A stretch of DNA of 20,190 nt from Priapulus caudatus (GCF_000485595.1 NW_014577101.1:247610-267799); one strand, 5' to 3'. Shown: positions 1 to 10,277, counted from the first letter of the stretch. Notes: a model not told the origin generated them from the letters alone. Program-made: numbers and translations.

Positions 1-46
1 ACGTCGAACGACGACACGACGCGACACGAGACCGTACGTCGACTAC

Positions 47-47
<1 letters not shown>

Positions 48-89
<42 letters not shown>

Positions 90-101
90 ACGCACGCACG
101 C
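48..101. repeat. (CA)n microsatellite grading into (CGCA)n
   Basis: A nearly pure AC dinucleotide run is followed by a CGCACGCACG tail. The 47 bases before it are rich in ACGAC-like words. There is no sign of a gene. Confidence 0.95.
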
Positions 102-312
102 AGACAGGCGATTCCTACACCCACACACGACCTAGATCTATATAAATGCGTCCACGGCTTATATACGCGCCCGACGTTTTTGTGTTCATCCATTATTTCT
201 CAAAGGACGGAAGACCGTTTGAACTTCCATTTAGCTACCAGACTCCATCTAAATCTTTTCTCTTCAACAATCCAAAAGTTCCTTCCCCTAATTTTGATTT
301 CGAACTGCATTT

Positions 313-347
313 GGAGTGGTGGCGGTGGTGGTGGTGGGGGGAGGGGG
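313..347 (+). repeat. G-rich (GGT)n tract
   Basis: The tract has repeated GGT triplets followed by two longer G runs. It has enough GG pairs for a two-layer G-quadruplex on the + strand, but only two runs of three or more G, so a stable structure is uncertain. It lies just upstream of the long GA tract. Confidence 0.7.
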
Positions 348-366
348 TTCTACATGCAATGTGCAG

Positions 367-524
<158 letters not shown>

Positions 525-1764
525 CGAAAGCCATCCGTCTCCCAGCCCCTGTGATTCACCTACGGTGTACTTGTGCTGCTTGCGCGCGAGCAGAAGTGCG
601 CTGCATTCTCCCTAGCTCTTCATATAGACATATTGTCTTGATATTATATTCAGACCATCTCCTACTCCCTATGCTAGCTAGGCTCACGACTAACACTTCC
701 CTATGCCACACAGAGCCACTACGAACTATCTCACGCAATGCACTTGGAACTCGGATTGGTCCTGCCCCGCTGAAATTACCCCGCTTGCTCGTATATTTGA
801 GGGTATATACGCACACATTTCGCGTCGTATTCTCCAAATATAGGCTTGCATGTCGTAGAGAAGCATTTATCTCTAATCGAAATGCGAATGACTCGCGTCC
901 GTATGAGTCAGTGCCACGGTGATCTGCGCGAAACGCACATTTTTGCGCGTTTATTCGATCTTAACTGAGTTCTCGGATTCAGCGCGAAACGATTAGGCGA
1001 ATCCTTCAGCGACCGATAACATGAGTCATTATTCACGACTTTCGTCGAGATCACATCAACGATAAACGCTGGGCTCCTGCGGAGAAGAACTCTAAATATC
1101 CCCAAACTGTTCGCTTCAATTTGTATAAGATCACAAGCTGTTTTTGATCGATGCAAATGCGATTGTATACGATTTTCGCCAAATTAGCAATTGTCGATCC
1201 GTGATTGCAGCTTGCTCGCTGAATGAAAGCCGCTTACCACGCTGCCATTTATTACGATTTTGGTTAATTCCGACCTAATTAATATTGCGACGGCGTTTCA
1301 ATCACATCACTACATGGCCATTATAACGAGCCACGCAATGCGCGGTTCGTATCGGCGCGTCGCAGAATACAAATGCATTTCGCAACAATAAAATTATCTC
1401 CATTTTCCGGTTTACATTTTGCGCGAACCGCAAATGACCCTTCGCGAGGCGATTTAAATGAAGTCGGAAATTTTTACAGCGAGCGCTTCGAGTGTGCGGC
1501 GGCGCGCGTTCGTCGCCGTGCAACGAGCAGTCGAATGCCTGCACACGCACCGTCACCGTCTCTTGTATCGGGGGATCGATCTATCAGTGGAGTTTGCCTG
1601 CCAGACTCCTACTTTAGGGCCAGTGTGACCTCTTGTGCCAGAGAAATCGCAATCTGCTAGCCATATTGATCCGCGTCTTGTTAAATTACTCGCGTACTCG
1701 GTTTAACTTTTCAGCCGCGCGCTGTCTCATGTCATTAAGTGATGGCGCAGACAGTGCTGCGCGG
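525..1764. other. Unannotated stretch, no gene seen
   Basis: Mixed-composition sequence with many CG dinucleotides. The open frames here are short (under 125 codons), overlap on both strands and match no family I know. The only pattern I can support is a cluster of E2F-like words at 926-1427, listed separately. Confidence 0.6.
926..1427. promoter_or_regulatory. Cluster of E2F-like motifs
   Basis: GCGCGAAA occurs at 926-933 and 982-989, TTTTGCGCG at 941-949, and TTTTGCGCGAA at 1417-1427. The E2F/DP consensus is close to TTTSGCGCSAAA, and the last site differs from it very little. No TATA box, transcript start or adjacent coding exon can be shown, so calling this a regulatory region is inference. 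Confidence 0.25.
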
Positions 1765-1766
1765 GT

Positions 1767-1833
<67 letters not shown>
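1765..1833. repeat. (GT)n microsatellite
   Basis: A GT dinucleotide array with a single early AT interruption. Alternating purine-pyrimidine sequence of this length can form Z-DNA. No gene is attached to it. Confidence 0.96.
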
Positions 1834-1834
<1 letters not shown>

Positions 1835-1867
1835 TAGTATACCTAATCGCGCCGCGCGGCACTTGTG

Positions 1868-2290
1868 ATGGAGAGGGAGAGAGGGAGAGAGGGGCAGCTA
1901 TGCGTATTTACATATACGAAATACAATATTAGGACACGTGCCGTGGATGCGCGTACGGGAGAAAGACGGAGGCAAACTGAGTCACCGCGACTGGCGGGGA
2001 AGGGCAAAATGGTGGTAGTCGGGGTATTACAAGAATATTCTAGTGTATATGCGGAAAGAATGGAGTTGGATTTGGAAAGCCTCTTAACGGAAACCTGAAA
2101 TGTGGCAGGTTTGGGCCGTGCGTGCGAATTGCATTTGGTTGTGTGTAGTTGGTTTTGTTAGTGAGCTAACATAATAGAGAGAGACAATGAGCTAGAGAGA
2201 GATAGGAGAGAGAACGCGCCTACGAGAAAGGGTACGTGAGTGAAAGAGAGGGAAAGAGAGAGAGATGGAGAGAGGGAGAGAGGAAAAGAG
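1868..2290. repeat. Purine-rich (GA)n patches
   Basis: Imperfect GAGAGGGAGAG-type patches lie at 1868-1894 and 2176-2285, separated by about 280 bases of ordinary sequence with no recognisable gene. Together with the pyrimidine-rich block that follows at 2378-2610, the second patch forms a purine/pyrimidine pair in opposite orientation. Confidence 0.7.
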
Positions 2291-2377
2291 CGAACGACAA
2301 AGCGAATAATGAGGTTACACGTGGCTTCAGTTGATTAATGGTAGATGGTTGGTGGTGGCTGTTGCCCGATATATGTA

Positions 2378-2610
2378 CTGCTCTTTCATCCCCCAACTCT
2401 CTCACTTCTCTTCTCTCTGACTTTCTTTCTCACTGTCTATTTATCTATCTTACTCTCTCGCTCTCTCTCTTTCTCTCTCTTTTTCTTTGTCTCTCTCTTT
2501 CATGCTTGCTATCTCTCGCTTTCTCTCTTCCTCTCCCGCTCTCTCCTTCTCTCACGCCCCCTCTTCTTATCTATCACCCTCCTTTCATCTCTCTTGTCCT
2601 ACCATACTCC
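2378..2610. repeat. Degenerate CT-rich tract
   Basis: A pyrimidine-rich block built from CTCT, TTCT and CTAT words with frequent substitutions, so it is an older or decayed microsatellite. It encodes Leu/Ser/Phe-rich frames that only mimic signal peptides. Confidence 0.8.
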
Positions 2611-3150
2611 CTCTCTGTCTTCGTGTGCTACTGGTATAACATCCAGCCGTGCTAGTGCCAGCGATACACGGAGACTGATAGCTCCATGTAGGTCCCTACT
2701 GCCATCGCTGTGCTGCCACTACTGTTAATCACAGTTTGATATATTTCATCGGCGATTTATGCACATGCTAATGGAGATTGGAGGGTTGGCGCCTGAATGT
2801 TCTACCCAAGCACCGAAACGAAGAGTTTTGACGTTTTGACGACGAGTTCCGCGCTCATTCATTGTACAAATGTACGCATCACAGATGCACTCACATATAG
2901 CTCCTGTTAAGATTTTGCGTGTTCACATTTCTTCGCCAACCGCGTACAGCTGTCCTAATCATGCCCTAGAGTAGGCCGGGGTGCTTATACTGCTTACAGT
3001 CGAGGGCGATTTGAATGTAAAATTCCTTCATCGTTCGCATGCGCGCACACTAGGCGCGGTTTAACCTCGTGCGCCCGCTGCGCAATCCATATGCATATGA
3101 ACGCATTATGGATTCATCATGGGTGGTGATGCGCTGATATGGTGGATGGT
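2611..3150. other. Unannotated stretch, no gene seen
   Basis: Single-copy-looking sequence. The only structure I note is a perfect 12-bp palindrome, CATATGCATATG, at 3088-3099. No long open frame, splice pair or RNA gene is recognisable. Confidence 0.55.
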
Positions 3151-3151
3151 C

Positions 3152-3174
3152 GCTCTCTCTCTCTCTCCTTCTGC

Positions 3175-3209
<35 letters not shown>

Positions 3210-3215
3210 GCATCA

Positions 3216-3296
<81 letters not shown>
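3152..3296. repeat. (CT)n microsatellite
   Basis: CT dinucleotide array with two interruptions, at about 3167-3175 and 3206-3222. The last 70 bases are pure. Its reverse strand reads as Arg-Glu repeats, which are spurious. Confidence 0.96.
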
Positions 3297-3299
<3 letters not shown>

Positions 3300-3984
3300 A
3301 TGTCTGCGGTAACTTCTAACTTCTAACATGCACATCGGAAGTTTGTTTTGATTAATTACTTGTAATTAAGACTCTTACTTGATATTATACGGTCACATTC
3401 ATAGAACTATCGCTATCGTTATCACCTGTCATAGATATCGTGTTTATCATCAATTAACGATCAATATCAATTAGCAGGCAGAATGAACGTTCTGATTTAT
3501 AAAGATTTCTGTAATATCGTTGATGATATAATTTTTCGATGCTTTTCTTTGAAAAAAAAATCAGATGCGTCGATGTACGCCGTTTAAGTTGAAACAAGGC
3601 TACAAACCACTTGTAAAACCATCGTCGATAAGTGTAGCCGTCCTCAGAACACATGCGCTTATAAACATATGTACAGTAGTCTTGTCGTAACCAGTTTCGA
3701 GTGAAACTCAAACAGAAAGAGTCAATTAAGGCGAAAGAGGGGGCGAGCGAAACTTCCGAACCATAGCTATGACTTTCCCGCCGCGTACGCCTTGACTCAA
3801 CGTTTCGGACAATAAGCATAATCTGTGGTCAGTAAATAAAGCTAGTTTCCGGTGCTTTATCAATGTGCAAGTCGCTACACATACATTATTCTACTAATTG
3901 GGGTCTGGTGTAAGTAAGTCGCACCCAATGGATCGTGTAATGAGTACGTGCTAGGATTAGCAGTCAAGTGTGATGCGTTTCTAG
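3297..3984. other. Unannotated AT-richer stretch
   Basis: Contains a short tandem of ACTTCTA around 3311-3325 and an A run near 3551-3560. A 121-codon reverse-strand frame at 3454-3819 has no recognisable domain and no conserved motif, so I do not call it a gene. Confidence 0.5.
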
Positions 3985-4210
3985 CCTGGCCGAGCCGCCG
4001 GCCCTAAACGCCGCGAGGAGGAAAGCAGAAAACACTACTCGCTTCATCACTGCCTCCGCCAAGCGTGACGCGCATGCGCAGCGCGCTCGGGCGCTGCTTA
4101 GACGCCGCGCTTTTCGCCGCCGAAATTCCGGTCAGTTTTCTGCAGGAAACTGGCGTGTAAACTATGCGTGAACAGTCGCCAGCCTGCTCGCTCGTGCTGC
4201 GTAAGGTGTT
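3985..4210. promoter_or_regulatory. CpG-rich patch with an NRF1-like palindrome
   Basis: A locally GC- and CpG-dense segment contains CGCGCATGCGCA at 4069-4080, which fits the NRF1/Ewg consensus YGCGCAYGCGCR. Such sites mark housekeeping promoters in animals, so a TATA-less promoter is plausible. No adjacent exon is recognised and the direction of transcription cannot be decided. A chance CpG cluster is the alternative. Confidence 0.3.
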
Positions 4211-4833
4211 GTCACGTAAGACCTGACGGATATATATATATATACATTTATTTATACGTTCGATCTCGTGTCGACGAGAAATTAGAAGACGGCGCAATAT
4301 TTTGGTAGGTGATCGGCTGGATTTACGTTCCATTTCGGTATCTTAGCGACCCCGGCGCGCAGATAAAATTCATTAATTGTGTTTTCTACCATCATGACCG
4401 TATCGAACTTTATATTGTAGCCTTATATCGGAGTTTAAACTTTTGTCTTGCGAGGTTTTTTTACTCGTATATACGTATAGAATATATCTAACACAACGAA
4501 TGAGTTATGGATGCGCATGTAGCGTATTGATCGACACTGATTTTGCGTGCCTTCATGGGAATTCAGCAGCTGCATCTCTCGATATTATGTTGATTCGACA
4601 AAATGCGTTGACCCGGTGGTAAGCAACGTCGTCTCTTTCATATAATACGTCAGGACGCGTGCGGACTCAATATGTTATTTAATTCGTTTTTTTATTATTG
4701 AGCGAAATAACGTAAAATTTGAAATGGCTCGTAATTATCCAGACATAAGGTGCGACGAAGCGCGGAATTGTATGGATAAGCTTGGATAAAATAGACACCG
4801 CGCGCGAACGTACGCACGGATGCACACACAAAA
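4211..4833. other. Unannotated stretch with a short (TA)n
   Basis: Holds a short TA run at about 4230-4244 and otherwise unremarkable sequence up to the C run at 4834. No gene is recognised. Confidence 0.5.
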
Positions 4834-4842
4834 CCCCCCCCC

Positions 4843-4895
<53 letters not shown>

Positions 4896-4901
4896 TATAT
4901 A
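4834..4901. repeat. C run plus (TA)n composite microsatellite
   Basis: Eleven C residues (4834-4844) are followed by a TA/AT array to about 4901. It forms the left edge of duplicated unit A. The matching edge of unit B is also a short TA tract, so the breakpoint lies within low-complexity DNA. Confidence 0.93.
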
Positions 4902-5723
4902 TGTGTGTTGTAGTTATTAGTTGGTAGTAGGTCCGTCGCACATACATAATTAGTATTAAACAAAATTAGTAAAAAAGTACAGTTGAGAGACAGGACGCGA
5001 ATACTTCATGCGGTTCCCCCTGCCAGCCGGCCGGTTCCAACACAGCGTATTATTTTATCAAAGACCGAACACAGAATAATTTGATAACTGCTGTTTCGTT
5101 CCAGGCGTGTAATGACTTGGTAGACGTTTGCCATCAATTGGCCAGAGACAGCGTTTCCCATTTAGTTTTCTAAGGAGGTTATTTCCGCGAGGTTACATTT
5201 GTCACGTGATATTACTAACACACTGCGGACCTCGGGGGAGCTATTTATCGACGCTACATATTCAACAAATAAGCCACTTAAGTGTTTGCTCCAGAGCAGA
5301 AATTGCATTGAAATTCGAAAGACACCCTTGGCGCTTTCGCACATGCAACAGTTAATATCGAACGCGGAAGCCGTGGTGGCGTCGCTAAAGTTCCGTCTCG
5401 CAGGCGCCTTTCACTTCGTCAGACCGTGGATAATTTACGGACCGACCCCCAACGCGGCTAGCTCAACGTAACGGTAGCCTATGGCGCCTTCATGCGTCTT
5501 CATTACGCGCAAACAAAATCGTCCGCCGGCATCGGCTCCAATTTTCAAAGCTGCTCTTGATGCGGTCGGCTGAAGGATGAAGTTTCGGAAAGGCGCAGAA
5601 CGTTGTCACAAGGCCGCGAAGGCGAGCGCAAGGTTCTGCACGTAACTAATGGTATCCGCCCCGCTGCTCTGCGGGCGCAAGATGAGGTTTTAACACGCGC
5701 GCGATCATGAGAACATGCATGAA

Positions 5724-5749
5724 CAATCTAGAGTAATTTTGCTAGATTG
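5724..5749. repeat. Small inverted repeat in unit A
   Basis: CAATCTAG and CTAGATTG form 8-bp arms around a 10-base loop. The same hairpin is present in unit B at 14607-14631, where the loop is one base shorter. The short stem has no U run or other terminator feature. Confidence 0.5.
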
Positions 5750-5831
5750 CCGGGTGCTGGCGATATAATCATGCGGGCCGACGGCGGCCGGGCGTGCGGT
5801 ACTGTCGACTGAGTCGATGATCACGCAGTGT

Positions 5832-6176
5832 GTCACACAGCACGCCGCACACATACGCACGCATCACACGCACACGCACGCCACATACAGGAAACACAAC
5901 AAGCGCGCAAGCACGCCACGAGACAGCGCGTAGGCAGCGCGCGCAGCACAGACTACATGCGCAGCGATGCGCACACGCTATTTGCTTCCATCATCCGGTA
6001 TCGCCGTTTAGCAATCGACGTGCTCCACGTTCTTTTATCCTCTCTAGTTTATATTAATTTTATATTGAACTCCTCTCTCTCTCAACGCACACCCACACAC
6101 GGATGCACCCACCACGTTCACACACGCATATACACACGCACGCACGCGCCACACACGCTACACGCCCAAACGCGCA
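5832..6176. repeat. AC/ACGC-rich tracts in unit A
   Basis: Two AC-rich blocks, 5832-5978 and 6084-6176, are separated by ordinary sequence and a short CT run. Compared with the cleaner copy at 14712-15033, the periodicity here is broken by extra single bases, which is useful evidence that this copy carries sequence errors. Confidence 0.8.
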
Positions 6177-7408
6177 GGTGACCGCGGAAAGCATACCGAC
6201 ATCTGACCTTAAATACTCTGTTATGTATACACAGTTGACGCATTGTTCACCGTAAAACCGCCAGCGTGAGCACTGTTATGCGGAGACAGAGTCCACTGTT
6301 AATCGTGCGCACGCAATATTTCCACACATCTGACCGACGGCGTCCACAAAATTTCGTCGAACACCATTGTCAATGAAGATTTACTGTTGTAATTCACGCC
6401 ATGTGGCGTATCCGGTCGGCCTGCTTGTGGCGGCCGCCCGCGCAGGAAAGTGGTGCTTGGCGTGGTCTGCTGAGAATCAGGTAGAGGGTAATGACAGAGA
6501 ACGGTTTCTGCGTGCTTGTGACTCTGAAGCGCACATGACATGGCGTACGCGGAGTTTACGTTAGTTTCTCACTCGAACCGACGGCTTGTGGTAGAGGCAT
6601 CGCTTTTCGCGTTGCTCGCCACAAAACCAGACAGTGCCATTAACAGGCAATGGCCACCATTGCTGTGATACATCCGTGTGATCGGTGTGCAGTAATCGTG
6701 TGAAACACGATAATGGCGATGATTGTACCGATAGCTTCACTATGAAACTTATTGATATTGATTTGATTGATATGATTTGAATTGGACAATGCGTCGGAAT
6801 TACTGCCCCAAAATGATTACTGCAAAACCTTAGTTCGCAATGACAATGAAACTTAGTCGCGATTGGCAGCGACTGGAAAAGTGATATAGAAGCTGTAGTG
6901 TGGGCGAATTCCATGGGTGGGTGGAATTGGTTACATATAGCTGAAAAATTACGGTGGTTATACATTTTGAATAATAACCACATCTATGGAATATAATGAA
7001 TAAATGTTTGATTATTATCTATTATATTGATCTGGTTTCCTGTGTATTTTAGCAGACGATATGTTTTTATTTTCTCCTACAATTAGTAGGGCGTCACTGC
7101 AGCTTACCGCCTTCCTCCCACCGAGGTTGTGGCCCCCGGGTGCGTGACACACATGCTTGCCAGCTTATGTCGCTTGACAAGTTGATTCCTGATTGTGTAC
7201 AGACTGCGCCCGCGCGGTGGCTAAATTCTCATTAGAGGACCACTGGCAGGCGGCGGGCTGCTGTGGCCGTTCGGCGTACCGTTTGGCATCGCAGTGTAGA
7301 AAGGCGGCACCGTTCGCTCCCTGCGTGCGAATCAACCCAACGCGCTTGTGGTTATATTCGCGTGGTGTCGTCGCCACGGCGACCACGTGTTTGTGCAATC
7401 ACCTCGGT

Positions 7409-7556
7409 TCGTGCGTCGCGCGCGTGCGGTGCGCGTGTGCCAGTATGTATGCGCGCGTCTGTGTATGGGTATGTGCATCGTGCTTTTGCCTGTGTATGTT
7501 TCTGTGTATGTGTATGTGCCATACGTAGGGCTATGCATAGGCGCGCGCTGTGTCCG
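7409..7556. repeat. GT/GCGT-rich tract in unit A
   Basis: A GT-rich block in the opposite sense to the AC blocks about 1.3 kb upstream in the same unit, so the two could pair as a loose fold-back. The copy in unit B (16231-16374) is more regular. Confidence 0.75.
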
Positions 7557-8249
7557 TGCTGGATGAGAGGTGCGTCCTGTGTTGCGATCTTGAAAAAAAA
7601 ACGATCGAGCAAGCTCAGGCCAAGAGGCCTTGTTTATAATTACGGCTCGTGTCAATTTATACTCGACGAATTTGCGGGTTTAATCGTTACTGGATGTGTC
7701 ACATCATCCTCAACGGTCCGCGTTTACAGCATCCTTGTACGGAAGGTAGCCTAACCGCGCATGATCCGGGAATACATCTTTCTTAGGGCCACATAGACGG
7801 CCTATTGAATCAAGCGAGAATGCCGGCGATAACTGCTCCCCGGTCCGATCTGTTGATCTATCGTAGGCATGTAGCACTTGCTTCTGTGTCGGAAGACAAC
7901 TACTGCGCCGGTCGTTTAGCGCGGTCATAGAAAATAAGCCAGGCGTTCCGCGGTCCGGTGGGGTAGGCTAAGTGTAAACAAAATGAATAGGGACACGCGG
8001 TGTGTGCTGCCAGGCCGCATACTCGGAGGGGGGGGGGGCGCATTCAGCTCCAGCGCGCGCATGCACACGACGCGACCGGCACACACCCACGCACCAGCAG
8101 CAATAGACGAAAGTGAAGAATGGCGAGAGAGCGAGATACCGACAAATATAATAAAATATTTTAACGAACACAGCAGTACTGCACATTTGCAAAAAAAGCA
8201 TTAGTGTGTTTATCATTTGTTCACTTGAATTCGCATACCCTGCACCAGG

Positions 8250-8315
8250 CTATGGATGTATATAAGCTCACATTGTGATATATGATGATAACTATGGATG
8301 TATATAAGCTCACAT
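8250..8315 (+). repeat. 24-bp motif repeated at the right end of unit A
   Basis: A 24-bp word containing GGATGTATATAAGCTCACAT begins at 8250 and again at 8292 (42-base spacing). A partial third copy, AGCTCACAT, follows. The same arrangement occurs in unit B at 17036 and 17079, so it belongs to the unit. Its role is unknown. Confidence 0.85.
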
Positions 8316-8374
8316 ATATACAGCTCACATATGCTGTAAATACTTGTTTCATATTTTCATTTGAAACGCATTTT

Positions 8375-9117
8375 ATATGATATACATCGTAAGTTAACGA
8401 GTAAGAAGAGCAAGGCCGTGTGCTGGTTGCAGCTAACGAGGAGGCTACGGGGGGGATTTTCTCCCTAGACCAATGTAGATATTGTTACATGGCCAATGGC
8501 GAACTTCCGCGGTGAACTGCTAGAACACAAACAGCACGTGGCTTTGTCGCCTAGGCAAATGAGTTAACTACGACGGCCCTGGTAGCTGATATCAAGAGCG
8601 TATAAAGAAGGTAATGCTGATATTCATCGATTGTACCAATAGTGCGGGTTTCTTCTCGTGATAATAATTACTACTGATTAATCTAAGATGGTCATCAATA
8701 TGCTCGTAAACACAGACGATCTCTTAGTCGCGATAGTAGATGTGTGCGGTATCTCTTAGTTGAGTAGGCATCCTAAAGAAATGGCGCGTTAAAACAGTGA
8801 AGCGGCCACGCGTGTTAGGCTGTTGTTATAACAGAAATTTTATACAATAAACGCCGTCTGGAGAAGCAAGGTCGAAGGGTCTTCACGATCTTTCATGAAA
8901 ACCGAAAGAGCTTTATAGATGTACATAGCCGCCCGCCTTGCCTGGCGCCAAGTCAAAACATCACATAACTTACTAGTAACTCTTCGATCGACAGCCGCGC
9001 GTAAATGTTTATGTAGGCGTGTAACTGTTATACGCAGGGCCTGGCGGCTGCGAGATATGTAGTAATTGTCCACGCCGTTCTGCAGGGTTAGCAGACGGTA
9101 TATACACCGGTCATCGC
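8375..9117. other. Unannotated stretch, no gene seen
   Basis: Sequence after unit A that is not shared with unit B's right flank. It contains a half-copy of the ATCAAGAGC hairpin arm at 8590-8610 and a short G run near 8450. No coding sequence is recognised. Confidence 0.5.
8590..8610 (+). repeat. Solo arm of the ATCAAGAGC hairpin family
   Basis: ATCAAGAGCGTATAAAGAAG is nearly the same as the left arm of the hairpin at 12945 and shares ATCAAGAGC-TATAA with the hairpin at 11007. No second arm is seen nearby, so it may be a remnant. Confidence 0.5.
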
Positions 9118-9273
9118 TGCATGTCGCAATTCAGATGGGTCGCGTGGCAGCTAGAACGAGCGAGCCGCCATCCACCATCTTTGATTTGACGTCATAGCGC
9201 GTGCGAGCGGCGTACTGACATTGTTGCTCTCTGCAATGAGTAATATATATAAATAAAATAATATATATATAAT
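9118..9273 (+). repeat. Repeat C1, 156 bp (copy of 13662-13817)
   Basis: Matches 13662-13817 over exactly 156 bases with two substitutions and no gaps. It runs from TGCATGTCGC to an AT-rich tail ending ATATATAAT. It contains TGACGTCA (a CREB/ATF-type site) at 9187-9194 and a GCCGCCATCCACCATCTTT segment whose complement resembles a YY1 site. It has no coding capacity. The AT-rich tail and small size fit a short non-autonomous repeat (SINE- or MITE-like), but no A/B box, terminal repeats or target duplication is clear. Confidence 0.93.
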
Positions 9274-9640
9274 TATATATAAATAATATGCGATACGGTG
9301 CTGATCCGACCAAACCATATGGCGGTTCTCGAGATGTCACGTGTCAGTCATGAATACCCAGGCTTAGATGACATGATACTCCACAGACTCCGATGGCAAA
9401 TATTGGATAAAAAACGGAGTGGGTAAAGCTATGATGTTCCGTCAGGGTCGTCTATAGCTTCTTTACAGTATTAAATAAAATTATGAAATTGGAATAACCG
9501 CGTCCTTCCAAAGCCGCCTACGTAAGTATCGTGTGCGTTTACGACTCTCTAGATTTTCACTACGTTCCTGTTACATCTACATGATGCGCCCTTCACGTTG
9601 TCCCATCTTCTCGCCCGAAATTGACGCCAATTCTCATTAT
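9274..9640. other. Unannotated stretch, no gene seen
   Basis: Begins with more AT-rich sequence and then mixed composition. No open frame, RNA gene or repeat can be supported. Confidence 0.5.
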
Positions 9641-9770
9641 AGTGTCCCCACAATCTCTACCATGCCCCCAAAACTCAACCCTGTCTCCCATCCAAACCTT
9701 TAGCCATGTTCCCCACCCAAATCTTCGCCATGTTCTCGTCAAACCTTAACCATGCACCCCTCTAATCTTC
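9640..9770 (+). repeat. Degenerate tandem repeat, about 23-30 bp period
   Basis: A CCATG core followed by C-rich bases recurs four times with intervening AACCTT/AAATCTT-like words: near 9660, 9704, 9727 and 9750. The units are diverged, so this is an old minisatellite or a chance pyrimidine-rich periodicity. Confidence 0.5.
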
Positions 9771-9819
9771 AATACCGCTTTCAACCCTTGACAACGTTCT
9801 GCAAACGCTGTGCCAGCTG

Positions 9820-10135
9820 ATATCACTGCAGATCGTTTCAGGGCGTGCTTGCTTGCTTCCCGCGCGTGCGTGAATGCTCGCAGCCGCGCGCGTCTGGCGG
9901 TGAGCGGCGGTCGCCGACGATGCCGCATGCCTGCGCGTAGCGTGATAGTCTGACATACGCCAGTCTCTCGTCTGCTGAAACCGCCGCACAATAAGCGCAG
10001 CCACGGCTGAAAGCACGTCCGTGTTCGCGCGAGACGCGCGTGCTTCAACAACCGCGAGCATGCGTTAGGATCCGACGACGCACACGCATTGAGTAGTGCC
10101 TCCGCTCCAACTCTCGTCAACATCTCCACGTACGT
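9820..10135. other. CpG-rich segment
   Basis: Dense in CG, with reverse-strand open frames up to 127 codons that are Arg/Ala-rich. That composition is what CpG-rich DNA gives in any frame. No domain is recognised. A promoter-like CpG region is possible, but nothing directional supports it. Confidence 0.35.
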
Positions 10136-10200
10136 GGGGCGCTGGCATCAGCAATGGGCCGACGTTGAAGATGTGCACATAATAAGGCGTGAATTTACGG

Positions 10201-10232
10201 TGTATATATATATATGGCTATATATATATACA
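10201..10232. repeat. Perfect AT-rich hairpin
   Basis: Fourteen-base arms (10201-10214 and 10219-10232), starting TGTATATA and ending TATATACA, flank a TGGC loop. The pairing is perfect. It lies directly upstream of a tandem 19-bp duplication. Confidence 0.85.
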
Positions 10233-10239
10233 GTCGAGC

Positions 10240-10277
10240 ATAACCGTGCGCGATAAAGATAACCGTGCGCGATAAAA
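10240..10277 (+). repeat. Tandem 19-bp duplication
   Basis: ATAACCGTGCGCGATAAAG occurs twice head to tail (10240-10258 and 10259-10277), with one difference at the last base. With the hairpin just upstream it could be the footprint of a local slippage or excision event. Confidence 0.9.

Larger units (their letters stand above)
4902..8374 (+). repeat. Duplicated unit A, about 3.4 kb (direct copy of 13817-17159)
   Basis: From the TGTGTG after the TA tract to a shared GCATTTT end, this segment matches 13817-17159 in order and orientation. Differences are overwhelmingly one-base gaps. In 5101-5280 against 14013-14180 I count about 14 gap events and no clear substitution, and most give the extra base to this copy. 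Anchored at CCAGGCGTGT, this copy is about 127 bases longer. No frame is conserved between the copies, no transposase or other protein is recognised, and there are no visible terminal inverted repeats or target-site duplications. It could be a real non-coding duplication, but the error pattern points to unpolished long-read sequence. The match itself is certain; its cause is inference. Confidence 0.93.
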
